From: JAJEFO01 sp009843725
GTDB taxonomy: Bacteria; Pseudomonadota; Alphaproteobacteria; Rhodobacterales; Rhodobacteraceae
Assembly: GCA_965243215.1 (NCBI GenBank)
Contig: CBDEUJ010000004.1
Coordinates: 930,001 to 994,000 of the forward strand
DNA length: 64,000 bases
Direction: 5' to 3'
Shown here: piece by piece, positions 8,635-17,392 of the stretch
Layout: each line of letters opens with the position of its first letter
How positions within the stretch are numbered: position 1 is the first letter of the stretch
Notes under the pieces: model-generated
Told to the model about the DNA's origin: nothing
The model's input: the letters and a program-made list of their open reading frames with translations, nothing else
Database searches by the model: none
Position numbers and translations under genes: made by a program

Positions 8635-9447
8635 ATGATCATCGACGCCTGGGCGCAGCACCCCACCCTGCGACATGCGCGGGACCCGATCTTCGATTCG
8701 CTCAGGCGCTGGAATCGGGAGGAGGCGCCGACCGAGGAACTCCCGGTAGCGGCGACGGTCGGCGCGATGGACGCGGCCGGCGTCGCCAAGGCGCTGATCT
8801 CGGCCTGGGTCGGGCCGCGCAGCGTCATGATCTCCAACGACGAGGTCGCGGGATTCGTCAGCGAATTTCCGGAACGCCTCATCGGCGTCGGCTCAGTCGA
8901 CATATCGCGGCCTGTGCAGGCCGTCGCAGAGGTCCGGCGCTGCGTCGCGGAACTCGGCTTCAAGGGAATTCGCGTGCTGCCCTGGCTGTGGGAGCTGCCC
9001 CCGACGGACCGGCTGTTCTACCCGGTCTATGCCGCCTGCTGCGACCTCGACGTGCCGTTCTGCACCCAGATCGGCCATACCGGCCCGCTGATGCCCTCCG
9101 AGGTCGGGCGCCCGATCCATCTCGACCGGGTGGCACTCGACTTTCCCGAACTGGTGATCGTCGCCGGACACATCGGCTATCCCTGGACCGACGAGGCGAT
9201 CGCCGTCGCCACCAAGCATGCCAACGTCCATGTCGACACCTCGGCCTGGACGGCCAAGCGCTACCCGGCGCCGCTCGTCGACTGGCTGCGCGCCAACGGC
9301 GCCCGCAAGGTGCTGTTCGGCTCCAACCATCCGATGATCTCGCCCACGAAGGCGCTCGACGGCCTCGACGACCTCGGCCTCACGCCAGAGACCCGGGTCC
9401 TGTTTCTCGGCGACAACGCGAAACGTGTGTACGGCATCGGCGAGTGA
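8635..9447 (+). CDS. Amidohydrolase-2 family protein with atypical metal-site residues
   Basis: A 270-residue protein of the amidohydrolase-2 (ACMSD-like) fold. It begins MIIDAWAQHPTLRHARDP, where most family members have a metal-binding HxH after the first strand. Later motifs are QIGHTGP, VIVAGHIGYPWTDEA (a conserved GHIG) and KVLFGSNHPM, where the usual catalytic aspartate (GSDYP) is Asn. I recall close relatives with the same DAWAQHP start, so this may be a genuine subgroup rather than decay. I chose ATG 8635 because GGAG lies nine bases upstream; ATG 8611 is an alternative. It stands alone between two gene-poor gaps, so context gives no substrate. Confidence 0.82.
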   Translation: MIIDAWAQHPTLRHARDPIFDSLRRWNREEAPTEELPVAATVGAMDAAGVAKALISAWVGPRSVMISNDEVAGFVSEFPERLIGVGSVDISRPVQAVAEVRRCVAELGFKGIRVLPWLWELPPTDRLFYPVYAACCDLDVPFCTQIGHTGPLMPSEVGRPIHLDRVALDFPELVIVAGHIGYPWTDEAIAVATKHANVHVDTSAWTAKRYPAPLVDWLRANGARKVLFGSNHPMISPTKALDGLDDLGLTPETRVLFLGDNAKRVYGIGE

Positions 9448-9994
9448 AACGTCCGGATGCAGCGCACTCACGGCCGACTTGCCGTGCAGGCTCAGGAAGT
9501 CTCCTTGGGACGGCATCCCCGCCGGCCTCCGGTCGCTTCGCTCCCTGCGTTTGGCTCGCCACGCGGAGAAAAGTCCAGGAAGGATCGCTCCCAAACCCGG
9601 GCCGCTCTTCCTGAAAAGTGTGCAATTTTGCTTTGACAGGCGCCGGAACCCGTTGATGAGGGTTTCCAGGCCCCGCATTCGCAGGGCATTCCGTGATCCC
9701 CGTCAACTCGGCATTCACCTTGCTGACCCGCAACTTCAATGGCGGCCACGACAGCGGCGATCGTTTCGTCGCCGGGAGGTGTCGCGCCCTCGCCAGCGGC
9801 GGAATCCGCCTGGTCCGGCCCGGCGACCCGAAAGTGAAGGGCCGGCGGACGAACAGGCGCACCGTGGTCTTGCGCGGCGGGGCCGATGCGATGCGCCCGG
9901 ACCGGGGCCATCATCGCGACCGGGCTTCGCACCGGTGGCAGCCTGCAGCTCGGGGAAGGCATCGCCCCGGACCTGCCCGGCCACCGCCAAAGGG
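9448..9994. other. Gene-poor gap holding a decayed segment related to 28.8 kb
   Basis: No intact gene. The part from about 9838 to 9965 aligns by eye, on the same strand, with about 28788-28915. Shared blocks include CGGCGGACG, CGCACCGTGGTC and GCCCGGACCGG in the same order and spacing. In one frame both read GRRT..RTVV followed by DAM or EAM and then PDR. Both copies are broken, so the parent gene or element is unknown. Confidence 0.5.
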
Positions 9995-10016
9995 ACTGAC
10001 GGCGGCCCTCGTCAGT
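9995..10016 (-). terminator. Hairpin overlapping the patD stop
   Basis: ACTGACG and CGTCAGT form a perfect 7-bp stem with an 8-base loop, overlapping the patD stop codon. On the reverse strand it is followed by CCCTTTGG, so the U-tract is weak. It probably ends the ydc-like operon. Confidence 0.45.
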
Positions 10017-11436
10017 GCGCGATCATCACGTGCCTGACGGTCGTGTAGTCCTCAAGCGCATACATTGACATGTCCTTGCCGTAGCCGGACTGCTTCAGGC
10101 CGCCGTGCGGCATCTCGTTGACCAGCATGAAATGCGTGTTCACCCAAGTGCAGCCGTATTGCAGCGCGGCCGCGGTCTCCATGGCCTTTCCGATGTCCCC
10201 TGTCCACACGGAACTGGCCAGTCCGTAGGGGCTGTCGTTGGCCCAGTCCACGACCGGATCGCCATCGGTGAACCTTGTGACGGAGACGACGGGGCCGAAG
10301 ACCTCCCGCCGGACGATCTCGTCCTCCTGCAGGGCGCCGGCCACGACCGTGGGCCTGTAGTAGTAGCCGGGGCCATCCTCAGCCATGCCGCCGGTCGTGA
10401 TCTCGACATGGGACTGCGCCGATGCCCGTTCGACGAAGCTTGCGACCCGGTCCCTTTCGCGGGCGGAAATCAGGGGCGGGATCTCGTTCGCCGCGTCGTC
10501 CGGGCTGTCGTAGACGATGCTGGACGCCGCCGCCGTGAGATCGGCCACGAACCGGTCATAGATGTCGGCATGGGCATAGACGCGGCAGGCCGCCGTGCAG
10601 TCCTGCCCCGAATTGTAGTAGCCGAACGCCCTCAGCCCCTCGACGGTGCGCGCCAGGTCGGCATCGCCGTGGACGATGACCGGCGCCTTGCCCCCCAGCT
10701 CGAGATGCGTGCGCTTGACGCCCCTTGAAGCCGCCATCAGCACCTTCTTGCCAGTCGCCACGTCGCCGGTGATCGAGATCATGTCGATGCCATCATGGTT
10801 GATGAGCGTGTTGCCGACCGATCCGCCTTGGCCCGTGACCACGTTCACGGCACCTTCGGGGAGAATGCCTGCGAGGATCCGGGCAAAGGCCAGCGCGGTC
10901 AGCGGTGTCTGCTCCGACGGCTTCATCACGACGGTGTTGCCGCCGGCCAGCGCCGGCGCAAGCTTCCAGGCCATCATCATGATCGGGTAGTTCCAGGGCG
11001 CGATGGAGGCCACGACGCCGATCGGGTCGCGCCGTATCATCGAGGTGTGGCCCTCCATGTAGCCGCCCGCCACCGGTCCGCTCATGGACCGCACCGCGCC
11101 GGCAAAGTAGCGGAAGCAGTCAGCGACCGCGGGGATTTCCTCGTTGCGGACCTCGTTGATCGGCTTCCCGCAGTTCAGCGCCTCCAGCGCGGAAAGGCTC
11201 TCGAGGTTCGCCTCAACCGCGTCGGCGATTTTCAGTAGAACGCCCGAGCGCTCGCCCGGCGTGGTCCTGGACCATCCCGCGAAGGCCGTCCGTGCCGCCG
11301 CGACCGCGCGGTCGATCTGGCCGGAACCCGCTTCCGGCACCTGAACGATCGTTTCACCGGTGCGGGGATTGAGGACGGTCTCCTCCGCCTCGGTTCCCGC
11401 CTCGAAACCGCCTCCGATCAACATCTCGGTTTCCAT
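10012..11436 (-). CDS. patD: Gamma-aminobutyraldehyde dehydrogenase
   Basis: A 474-residue NAD-dependent aldehyde dehydrogenase that matches E. coli PatD/YdcW closely in remembered sequence: EGHTSMIRRDP, VASIAPWNYP, RTHLELGGKAPVIV with the general-base Glu, FGYYNSGQDCTAACR with the catalytic Cys, and the C-terminus YGCTWVNTHFMLVNEMPHG and LEDYTTVRHVM. It oxidises 4-aminobutanal, made from putrescine, to GABA in the cytoplasm. It is the last gene after two permease genes, an ATPase and a binding protein, the same order as E. coli ydcS-ydcT-ydcU-ydcV-ydcW, which supports a joint role in uptake and oxidation of putrescine-like amines. It starts at ATG 11436 with AGGAGAAAG just upstream. Confidence 0.93.
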   Translation of the reverse strand: METEMLIGGGFEAGTEAEETVLNPRTGETIVQVPEAGSGQIDRAVAAARTAFAGWSRTTPGERSGVLLKIADAVEANLESLSALEALNCGKPINEVRNEEIPAVADCFRYFAGAVRSMSGPVAGGYMEGHTSMIRRDPIGVVASIAPWNYPIMMMAWKLAPALAGGNTVVMKPSEQTPLTALAFARILAGILPEGAVNVVTGQGGSVGNTLINHDGIDMISITGDVATGKKVLMAASRGVKRTHLELGGKAPVIVHGDADLARTVEGLRAFGYYNSGQDCTAACRVYAHADIYDRFVADLTAAASSIVYDSPDDAANEIPPLISARERDRVASFVERASAQSHVEITTGGMAEDGPGYYYRPTVVAGALQEDEIVRREVFGPVVSVTRFTDGDPVVDWANDSPYGLASSVWTGDIGKAMETAAALQYGCTWVNTHFMLVNEMPHGGLKQSGYGKDMSMYALEDYTTVRHVMIAH

Positions 11437-11448
11437 GACTTTCTCCTT

Positions 11449-12252
11449 TCATTTGCCCTGGCCGGCAACCGTTTCGGTCCCGCGGGTAAGGTGGTATGCG
11501 CCGAGGATGGGCAGGAACGTGACCAGCACCACGACCATCGCCACCACGTTTGTGACCGGCCGCTGGCGCGGCCTGACCAGCTCTTCCAGCATCCAGATCG
11601 GCAGGGTCTGCTGCTGTCCCGCCGTGAAGGTCGTGACGATCACCTCGTCGAAGCTGAGCGCGAAGGCCAGCATCCCGCCGGCAAGAAGCGCGGTGGCCAT
11701 GTTGGGCATGATGACGAAGCGCAGCGTCTGGAAATGCGTCGCGCCAAGGTCCATCGAGGCCTCGATCAGGCTGCCGGACGTGCGCCGGAAGCGCGCCACG
11801 GCGTTGTTGTAGACGACCACGATGCAGAAGGTCGCGTGCCCCAGCACGATCGTCCAGAAGCTGAACGGGATGTCGGCAACGCTGAACGCCGATCGCAGCG
11901 AGATCCCGGTGATGATGCCCGGAAGCGCGATGGGAAGGATCACCAGGAGAGAGACCGCCTCCCGTCCGAAGAACCGCGACCGTGCGACGGCCGCCGCGCA
12001 AAGCGTGCCGAGCAGCATGGCTATCGCGGTCGAGATCGCCGCGACCCTTAGGCTGAGTCCGAGCGCCGCCCAGACATCGGGGCGGTTCCACGTGACCGCG
12101 AACCATTTCAGGGTCAGGCCCGGGGGCGGCCACTGGTAGCTCTTGTCCTCGGTCGTGAAGGCGTAGATGAAGATCAGGAGAATCGGCAGGTGAAGGAACA
12201 GGAGCCCGCCGATGGCCGCGATCTTCAGTCCGAGTGCGGCCCTAGAGCGCAT
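11449..12252 (-). CDS. ABC transporter permease, PotC/YdcV type
   Basis: A 267-residue inner-membrane permease with about six membrane segments and the binding-protein-dependent transport signature EASMDLGATHFQTLRFVIMP (the EAA loop that contacts the ATPase). The N-terminus after MRSRAALGLKI is a typical PotC helix. It pairs with the PotB-like permease whose stop overlaps this start by 11 bases. An in-frame upstream extension runs inside the other permease gene and is not credible, so I take the ATG at 12252. By family and synteny it corresponds to E. coli YdcV, half of a polyamine-type import channel. patD follows 12 bases downstream. Confidence 0.92.
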   Translation of the reverse strand: MRSRAALGLKIAAIGGLLFLHLPILLIFIYAFTTEDKSYQWPPPGLTLKWFAVTWNRPDVWAALGLSLRVAAISTAIAMLLGTLCAAAVARSRFFGREAVSLLVILPIALPGIITGISLRSAFSVADIPFSFWTIVLGHATFCIVVVYNNAVARFRRTSGSLIEASMDLGATHFQTLRFVIMPNMATALLAGGMLAFALSFDEVIVTTFTAGQQQTLPIWMLEELVRPRQRPVTNVVAMVVVLVTFLPILGAYHLTRGTETVAGQGK

Positions 12253-13192
12253 CGAACGCTCCGGCGCGCCGTGCGAGCGCCAGGTAGAATCCCATGACGA
12301 CGACCGGCACGACGGCAAAGGCGGCGGCCAGGGGGATGTTTCCCGCCGTGCCCTGGAACTGGTAGACCGCCTGGCCGATCATCCGGGCCGAGGTTCCGAC
12401 GATCTGCGGGATGATGTAGTCCCCCATCGTCAGCGAGAAGGTGAAGATCGAGCCTGCGGCGATCCCGGGCAGGGCCAGCGGAAGGACGACGTTGCGGACC
12501 GTCTGTCCGGGCCGTGCGCCAAGGTCGCCCGAGGCTTCGAGCATCGAGGGCGGAACCCGTTCAAGCGCGGCCTGCACCGGAAGGATCATGAACGGAAGCC
12601 AGATGTAGAGGAACACCAGGAACGTTCCCGTCCAGCTGACCGACAGCGAGTTGCCCCCGATGCCCGGGACGGACAGGTAGGCTTCCAGCAGCCAGGTCAG
12701 CCGCAGCGTCTCGAACACCCAGTTGAGGATGCCCTCCTTGGCCAGGATCAGCTTCCAGGAATAGACGCGGACAAGGTAGCTCGACCACAGGGGCAGCATG
12801 ACCCCGAGATAGAACGCCGCCTTCCAGCGCCCCCGGGCGTGACGCGCGGCGAAATAGGCGATGGGGAAGGCAACGACGGCGGCCGCGACTGTGACCGCGC
12901 TGGCCATCAGGATCGTGCGAACGAGAATGTCGAAGTTCGAGGCACGGAACAGTTCGGCATAGGTCTTGAGCGTCAACTCGTACTTCACCAGCCCCGAGAA
13001 TTCGTCGATCGAGAAGAAGCTGTGCGCCAGAAGGGCGAACAGGGATCCCAGGTACACGATCCCCAGCCACAGCAGGGGCGGGACGACCAACGCAAGCAGC
13101 AGCAGGCTGGGTCGCCGCCACAGCGCGTCCGAGACGCGCGAAAGCGCCGCTGCGCGGGCGGAATTCCGGGCGCGGGCGGCGACGTCAGCCAT
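12242..13192 (-). CDS. ABC transporter permease, PotB/YdcU type
   Basis: A 316-residue permease with a hydrophilic N-terminus of about 25 residues, six membrane segments and the EAA loop EASGDLGARPGQTVRNVVLP. Other family features are the MLPLWSSYLVRVYSWKLIL stretch and GDYIIPQIVGTS. It forms the channel with the YdcV-like subunit. Its start overlaps the ATPase gene by 8 bases and its stop overlaps the next permease by 11, so the three are translationally coupled. Substrate is inferred as putrescine or a similar amine from the neighbouring patD, not from this sequence. Confidence 0.92.
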   Translation of the reverse strand: MADVAARARNSARAAALSRVSDALWRRPSLLLLALVVPPLLWLGIVYLGSLFALLAHSFFSIDEFSGLVKYELTLKTYAELFRASNFDILVRTILMASAVTVAAAVVAFPIAYFAARHARGRWKAAFYLGVMLPLWSSYLVRVYSWKLILAKEGILNWVFETLRLTWLLEAYLSVPGIGGNSLSVSWTGTFLVFLYIWLPFMILPVQAALERVPPSMLEASGDLGARPGQTVRNVVLPLALPGIAAGSIFTFSLTMGDYIIPQIVGTSARMIGQAVYQFQGTAGNIPLAAAFAVVPVVVMGFYLALARRAGAFDAL

Positions 13193-14177
13193 GATCGTCT
13201 CCCGGCATGACGTGCAGGGCGTCAGCCTCCCACACGAGCGAGACGTCCGCGCCGGTCGCGGGCACCTCCGATCCCTTCGGCAGGAGCACGTTCAGCGTCA
13301 CGCCCTCGCTCGCCACCTCGATGCGGGTCGCCGAGCCCAGAAAGTAACGCCTGGCGACCGTGCCCGAGACGCCGCCGCTGCCCATGCGGATTGATTCAGG
13401 CCGCAGGCTGGCTCGGGCGGCCTTGCCGGTCAGGCGCTCGACCATTTCGGGCGGCAGGACGTTGGAGGATCCCACGAAATCTGCCACGAACGGCTTCTGC
13501 GGACGGTCGTACACTTCCTGAGGGGTGCCCAGCTGCTGGACGCGGCCTTCGTTGAAGACCGCCATCCGGTCGGACATCGACAGGGCCTCGGCCTGGTCGT
13601 GGGTGACGAAGACGAAGGCGATGCCGAGACGGCGCTGCAGCGCCTTCAGTTCGCCCTGCATCTGCTCGCGCAGCTTCGGGTCAAGGGCGCCCAACGGCTC
13701 GTCCAGCAACAGCACCCTGGGCTCCATGACCAGGGCGCGCGCCAGGGCCACGCGCTGGCGCTGCCCGCCTGAAAGCTCCGAAGGCCTGCGGTCGCCGAAC
13801 CCGCCCAGCGCCACCAGGTCCAGCGCCTCGTCCGCCAGCCTCCGCCGCACGGGCCCGGGGTCCCCCCGGACCTTCGGCCCGTAGGCGACGTTCTCGCGCA
13901 CGTTCAGGTGCGGGAAGAGGGCGTAGTCCTGAAAGACCGTGTTCACCGGACGCCGGTAGGGCGGCGTGGCCGTTGCGTCCGTGCCGAAGATCTCGACCGC
14001 GCCGGAGGTCGGCTGGTCGAAGCCCGCGATGAGCCGCAGGCAGGTCGTCTTGCCCGAGCCCGACGGACCGAGAAGCGAAAAGAACTCGCCTTCCCTGATC
14101 TCCAGGTCCACGTCGTCCACCGCGCGGACGGATCCGAAATGGCGAGAGACGCCCTTGAGCCTGATTGCCGCCGTCAT
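13185..14177 (-). CDS. ABC transporter ATP-binding protein, PotA/YdcT type
   Basis: A 330-residue ATPase of the spermidine/putrescine class. Walker A is GPSGSGKTT near residue 40, the Q-loop is NTVFQDYALFPH, the signature is LSGGQRQRV, Walker B is VLLLDEPLGALD, and the switch is FVTHDQAEALSMSDR. After about residue 235 there is a TOBE-type C-terminal domain (ASLRPESIRMG). The start is taken at ATG 14177 (MTAAIRLKGVSRHFG), the family position; a longer frame would extend into the binding-protein gene. It energises import by the two permeases downstream. Confidence 0.94.
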   Translation of the reverse strand: MTAAIRLKGVSRHFGSVRAVDDVDLEIREGEFFSLLGPSGSGKTTCLRLIAGFDQPTSGAVEIFGTDATATPPYRRPVNTVFQDYALFPHLNVRENVAYGPKVRGDPGPVRRRLADEALDLVALGGFGDRRPSELSGGQRQRVALARALVMEPRVLLLDEPLGALDPKLREQMQGELKALQRRLGIAFVFVTHDQAEALSMSDRMAVFNEGRVQQLGTPQEVYDRPQKPFVADFVGSSNVLPPEMVERLTGKAARASLRPESIRMGSGGVSGTVARRYFLGSATRIEVASEGVTLNVLLPKGSEVPATGADVSLVWEADALHVMPGDDHG

Positions 14178-14229
14178 TGCCTGCCTGCCGTCCTGCGCGG
14201 CGCTGGCGCCGCGCAGGAAGTCTTCAAGG

Positions 14230-15393
14230 CTACCGTCCACCGATCACGCCGATGTAGTCAGAGACCCACCGGTAGTAGGGCACGCATTCGCCCTGGCTTT
14301 CGCATTGCGTGACCGGCGTCTGCCAGAAGCGGACCTTCTCGAAGTCGTCGAAGCCGTTCTTCGTGCAGCCTTCAGCGGTCTGCATGCCACGCCCGTCCGT
14401 GCAGGCGGCCGGCGCCGCAGGGTTCGCCCCGAACCAGACCGAGAGATCCGACATCAGGTTGGAGGAAAGCGTGTGTTCCATCCACATGTAGGCGCAGTTC
14501 GGGTTCGCGCTGTCGACATGCATCATCGTGGTGTCGGCCCAGCCGGTCACGCCCTCGTCGGGGATGACGCTGGCAACCGGGGCTCCGTCGGCCTGCAGCA
14601 GGTTCACCTGGAACGGCCAGGAGCCCGAGGCCGCCATGCCCTCGTTCTTGAAGTCGTCGATCTGGATGAAGGCGTCGTGCCAGTAGCGGCCGACCAGCTT
14701 GCGCTGGTCGCGCAGAAGGTCCAGGGCGGCAGCGTACTGGTCCTGGTTCAGTTCGTAGGGCGACACGATGCCCAGGTCCGGCCTGTGCGTCATCAGGTAC
14801 AGTGCTGCGTCCGCCACGTGGATGGGTCCGTCATAGGCCTGCACCCGGCCCGAGTTGCTCCGGCCGTCAGGCAGGACCTGCTCCTCGAACACGACGGACC
14901 AGGAGGTCGGCGGCGCGTCCCCGAACGCCTCGGTGCTGTACATCAGCACGTTCGGCCCCCACATGTAGGGCGTCCCGTAGTTCTTTCCGTCCACGTAATG
15001 CCAGGGCGCCTGCTTCAGCCGGTCGTCGATCGTGTCCCAGCTGGGGATCAGTTCGGTGTTGACGGGCTGGACCCGCCTGCCCGCGACCATCCTGAGGCTG
15101 GCGTCGCCCGAGGCCGTCACAAGGTCGAACCCGCCTTCGTTCATCAGGGCCACCATCTCGTCGGAGGTGTTCGCCGTCTTGACGTTGACCATGCAGCCGG
15201 TCGCTTCCTCGAACCCGGTGACCCAGTCGAACGCCTCCATGGTCTCTCCTCGCTCGATGTAGCCGGGCCAGGCGACGATGTTCAGCTGCCCTTCGCCCTC
15301 GCCAAGCTCGGTCACCATTTCCGCCGTCGCGGGCTGCGCCGCGAGGGCGGCGAGAAGCCCGAAGGCGGCGGCGGATGCAGATTTGCCGTTCAT
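14230..15393 (-). CDS. Polyamine-type periplasmic binding protein (YdcS-like)
   Basis: A 387-residue secreted protein. MNGKSASAAAFGLLAALA is a signal peptide with likely cleavage at PATA-EMV. The mature part is a PotD/YdcS-type binding domain (LNIVAWPGYIERG, NTSDEMVALM, YGTPYMWGPNVLMYS, GWADTTMMHVDSANP). Several cysteines near the C-terminus (AACTDGRGMQTAEGC, VTQCESQGEC) could form disulfides in the periplasm. It is first in the operon, 52 bases ahead of the ATPase gene and directly downstream of a LysR gene and an inverted repeat. By family and synteny it captures putrescine or a related cation; that is inference. Confidence 0.92.
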   Translation of the reverse strand: MNGKSASAAAFGLLAALAAQPATAEMVTELGEGEGQLNIVAWPGYIERGETMEAFDWVTGFEEATGCMVNVKTANTSDEMVALMNEGGFDLVTASGDASLRMVAGRRVQPVNTELIPSWDTIDDRLKQAPWHYVDGKNYGTPYMWGPNVLMYSTEAFGDAPPTSWSVVFEEQVLPDGRSNSGRVQAYDGPIHVADAALYLMTHRPDLGIVSPYELNQDQYAAALDLLRDQRKLVGRYWHDAFIQIDDFKNEGMAASGSWPFQVNLLQADGAPVASVIPDEGVTGWADTTMMHVDSANPNCAYMWMEHTLSSNLMSDLSVWFGANPAAPAACTDGRGMQTAEGCTKNGFDDFEKVRFWQTPVTQCESQGECVPYYRWVSDYIGVIGGR

Positions 15394-15470
15394 GATGATT
15401 CTCCCTCTGGTTTCCTGGGGGCAGGATCGTGGAGCGGCCAAGCTTAGGCAAATTCAATTTTCCGCGTCAT

Positions 15471-15491
15471 GATATCGGTTTTTACGATATC
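15471..15491 (-). promoter_or_regulatory. LysR-type operator, perfect inverted repeat
   Basis: GATATCG, a 7-base spacer and CGATATC form a perfect inverted repeat, containing ATC-N9-GAT, which is the classic LysR box. It lies immediately after the stop of the LysR gene and 78 bases before the start of the YdcS-like gene, where an activator site for the operon is expected. The arms are AT-rich in a GC-rich setting. Direct observation; the binding partner is inferred. Confidence 0.7.
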
Positions 15492-16400
15492 TTAGCGCGG
15501 GCGCGAGCCATGGCCGCTCTGTGCCACCGAAAGGAAGGCGCGGGTGGCGCGCGAGACGCTCGCGCCGCGACGCCAGACAAGCCCGACCTGGACGACCGGC
15601 ATTTGCACCGAGACGTCACGGCTCTCCATGCGGTTCCCCTCCAGCGACCACGGACGGTAGACCATGTCGGGCATGAGCGACACGCCGGCGCCGCTGGCCA
15701 CCAGCGAACGGACCGCCTCGACCGAGCGGGTGCGAAACGCTATGCGCGGTCGTGCAGGAAAGCTCGACATCAGCCGGCTGGTCTCCTCGCGCATCTCGTC
15801 GACGTCCAGGACGATCTGGGCTTCGCCCGTCAGATCCTCGAGCGATATGCTTTCCGCCGCGGTCAGCGGATGGCCGAGCGACAGCCAGAGCCGGTACGGC
15901 GAAACCGACAGGAGCTCGGAATGGAGCGCGAAGGGGTTGCGCAGGTTGCCGACGAGCATCACCGCGACGTCCAGCTCCCCGCCAATCAGCAGATGCTCCA
16001 GGTACTCGGAGGTGTCCTCCAGCGCGCTGACCTCGACTTCAGGCTGGGACCGCCTGAAGCGGGCCAGCAGGTCGGACAGCACGTAACCCGATGTCAGCGA
16101 GGTCACGCCGATGTTCAGCGTGCCGCCCAGGCGGCCGTTCCCGTCGGCGAGACTCGTCTCGGCGCTGGAGACCTCCGCCAGGATCGCCTTGGCATGGCGC
16201 ATGAACACGTGCCCGTGATGCGTCACCTCGATGCCGCGCCTGCGCCTCTCGAAGAGCTTGATCCCCAGATGCCCCTCAAGCTCCTTGACGGCCTCCGTCA
16301 GGGCGCTCTGCGAAATGGCCAGCTCGACCGCCGCGCGGCTGAACGATCCGTGTTCGGCCACACCGACGAAGTACCGTACCTGCTTCAGGGTGAAGGGCAT
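15492..16400 (-). CDS. LysR family transcriptional regulator
   Basis: A 302-residue LysR regulator. The N-terminal winged helix runs MPFTLKQVRYFVGVAEHGS then FSRAAVELAISQSALTEAV, followed by the linker helix and a periplasmic-binding-like effector domain (GTLNIGVTSLTSGYVLSDLL). The ATG at 16400 gives the canonical start; the upstream extension is low-complexity. Unusually it lies upstream on the same strand as the ydc-like operon rather than divergently, with the inverted repeat 15471-15491 directly after its stop. I infer that it controls that operon. The effector could be an amine or its aldehyde; nothing in the sequence decides this. Confidence 0.92.
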   Translation of the reverse strand: MPFTLKQVRYFVGVAEHGSFSRAAVELAISQSALTEAVKELEGHLGIKLFERRRRGIEVTHHGHVFMRHAKAILAEVSSAETSLADGNGRLGGTLNIGVTSLTSGYVLSDLLARFRRSQPEVEVSALEDTSEYLEHLLIGGELDVAVMLVGNLRNPFALHSELLSVSPYRLWLSLGHPLTAAESISLEDLTGEAQIVLDVDEMREETSRLMSSFPARPRIAFRTRSVEAVRSLVASGAGVSLMPDMVYRPWSLEGNRMESRDVSVQMPVVQVGLVWRRGASVSRATRAFLSVAQSGHGSRPR

Positions 16401-17356
16401 TGCCGGAATGCTCCGGAGTGGTTGCGGCAGCGAGCGCTCTGGTCGCGGAAACAAAGCCCATTTTCCTGCTCTCGGCAAGGCCGGGCATCCGCGAATGCTG
16501 GACGCAGTTCCGCACAAAGGAGGGTGTGTCCCGGCAAATGGCGCTTGCGACATTCCGGGCTGGTCCGGCCATCTCCCCTCACAGGCCTCCCTGCAGTCCG
16601 GGACACGCCTCCGGACCTCCCAGGCCCGGACGCCGTCGCCGGTCTCCGCCGCCGTCATGCAGTCCGCCGTGTCCGGCCTGCCAGCGCGTCTCGACCCGAA
16701 CCCCGACTCCGTGCGCCGGGCCGTCGCCGCCCCGGCCACGCTCGACCGACCCCGATCCCGCCCTTCGCCGACACTTCATCGTCCGGACAGCCGTCCGGCC
16801 ATAAGTCCTGCGCGCGGCGGCCAGCTGGCCCTTGCCGTCCGCAAGGAACGGCCGTCGATCAGCGGGAAGTCAAGTTGTCGGGAATTGCGGGAGCCTGAAC
16901 GACTTCACTTCCAAGCTTTGCGGAAGGTACCCACATCTCGGTCAAAGGACTGGGAATTGCCCGGTCGACAGAAGGGTCCTGGAGCTTCAGGGGCCCTTTT
17001 GTTTTTCTCTCTCCCAGCGCTCACGGAAATTGAGCCAATCCGCCGATCTTGGGCAGGACGATCTCGAAAGCGCGGTTGGGTTGGTTCGGACGCAGAAGTG
17101 ACAGGGCCATCGGCCTCGCCGTCAAGTCTGCGAGCTGCAGGCCGGTAGAATTCGCCCCTTCGCCACGAACACCGGCTGGAAATGAACTGGCCGAAGTCTT
17201 GCCGGTTATGGCCCGAGCTGGCGTCGTTTAATGTCCTCGAACGTCAGCTGCGGCGATCCGGTCAATCGCGCTTACTGCGACTGTCGTTCGGCCCGAACCG
17301 ATCATTCCGGTTCACGAACCGTCGCTGCAACCCGGCGCCTCCGATACGGAATGCCC
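16401..17356. other. Gap with an orphan terminator, no gene seen
   Basis: Nearly 1 kb between the LysR start and the higBA promoter. No frame shows recognisable protein sequence. The only clear structure is the hairpin and U-tract at 16974-17006 on the + strand, described separately. The LysR promoter should lie near 16410-16480. Confidence 0.45.
16974..17006 (+). terminator. Rho-independent terminator with no assigned gene
   Basis: GGGTCCTG, a 6-base loop and CAGGGGCCC form a stem (CCTG/CAGG, a wobble pair, one bulge, GGG/CCC), followed directly by TTTTGTTTTT. This is the best canonical terminator in the window, yet no + strand gene ends before it. A small RNA or a lost gene upstream is possible. 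Confidence 0.6.
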
Positions 17357-17385
17357 TTGCTGCATGAACGGCATTGCCGTACACA
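17357..17385 (+). promoter_or_regulatory. Putative higBA promoter with overlapping inverted repeat
   Basis: TTGCTG at 17357-17362 and TACACA at 17380-17385 are separated by 17 bases, a plausible sigma-70 promoter. The spacer contains ACGGC-ATT-GCCGT (17368-17380), a perfect short inverted repeat well placed for HigA autorepression. The predicted transcript start falls at or within a base or two of the higB ATG (17393), so the message could be leaderless. Confidence 0.45.
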
Positions 17386-17392
17386 TTTGCGC

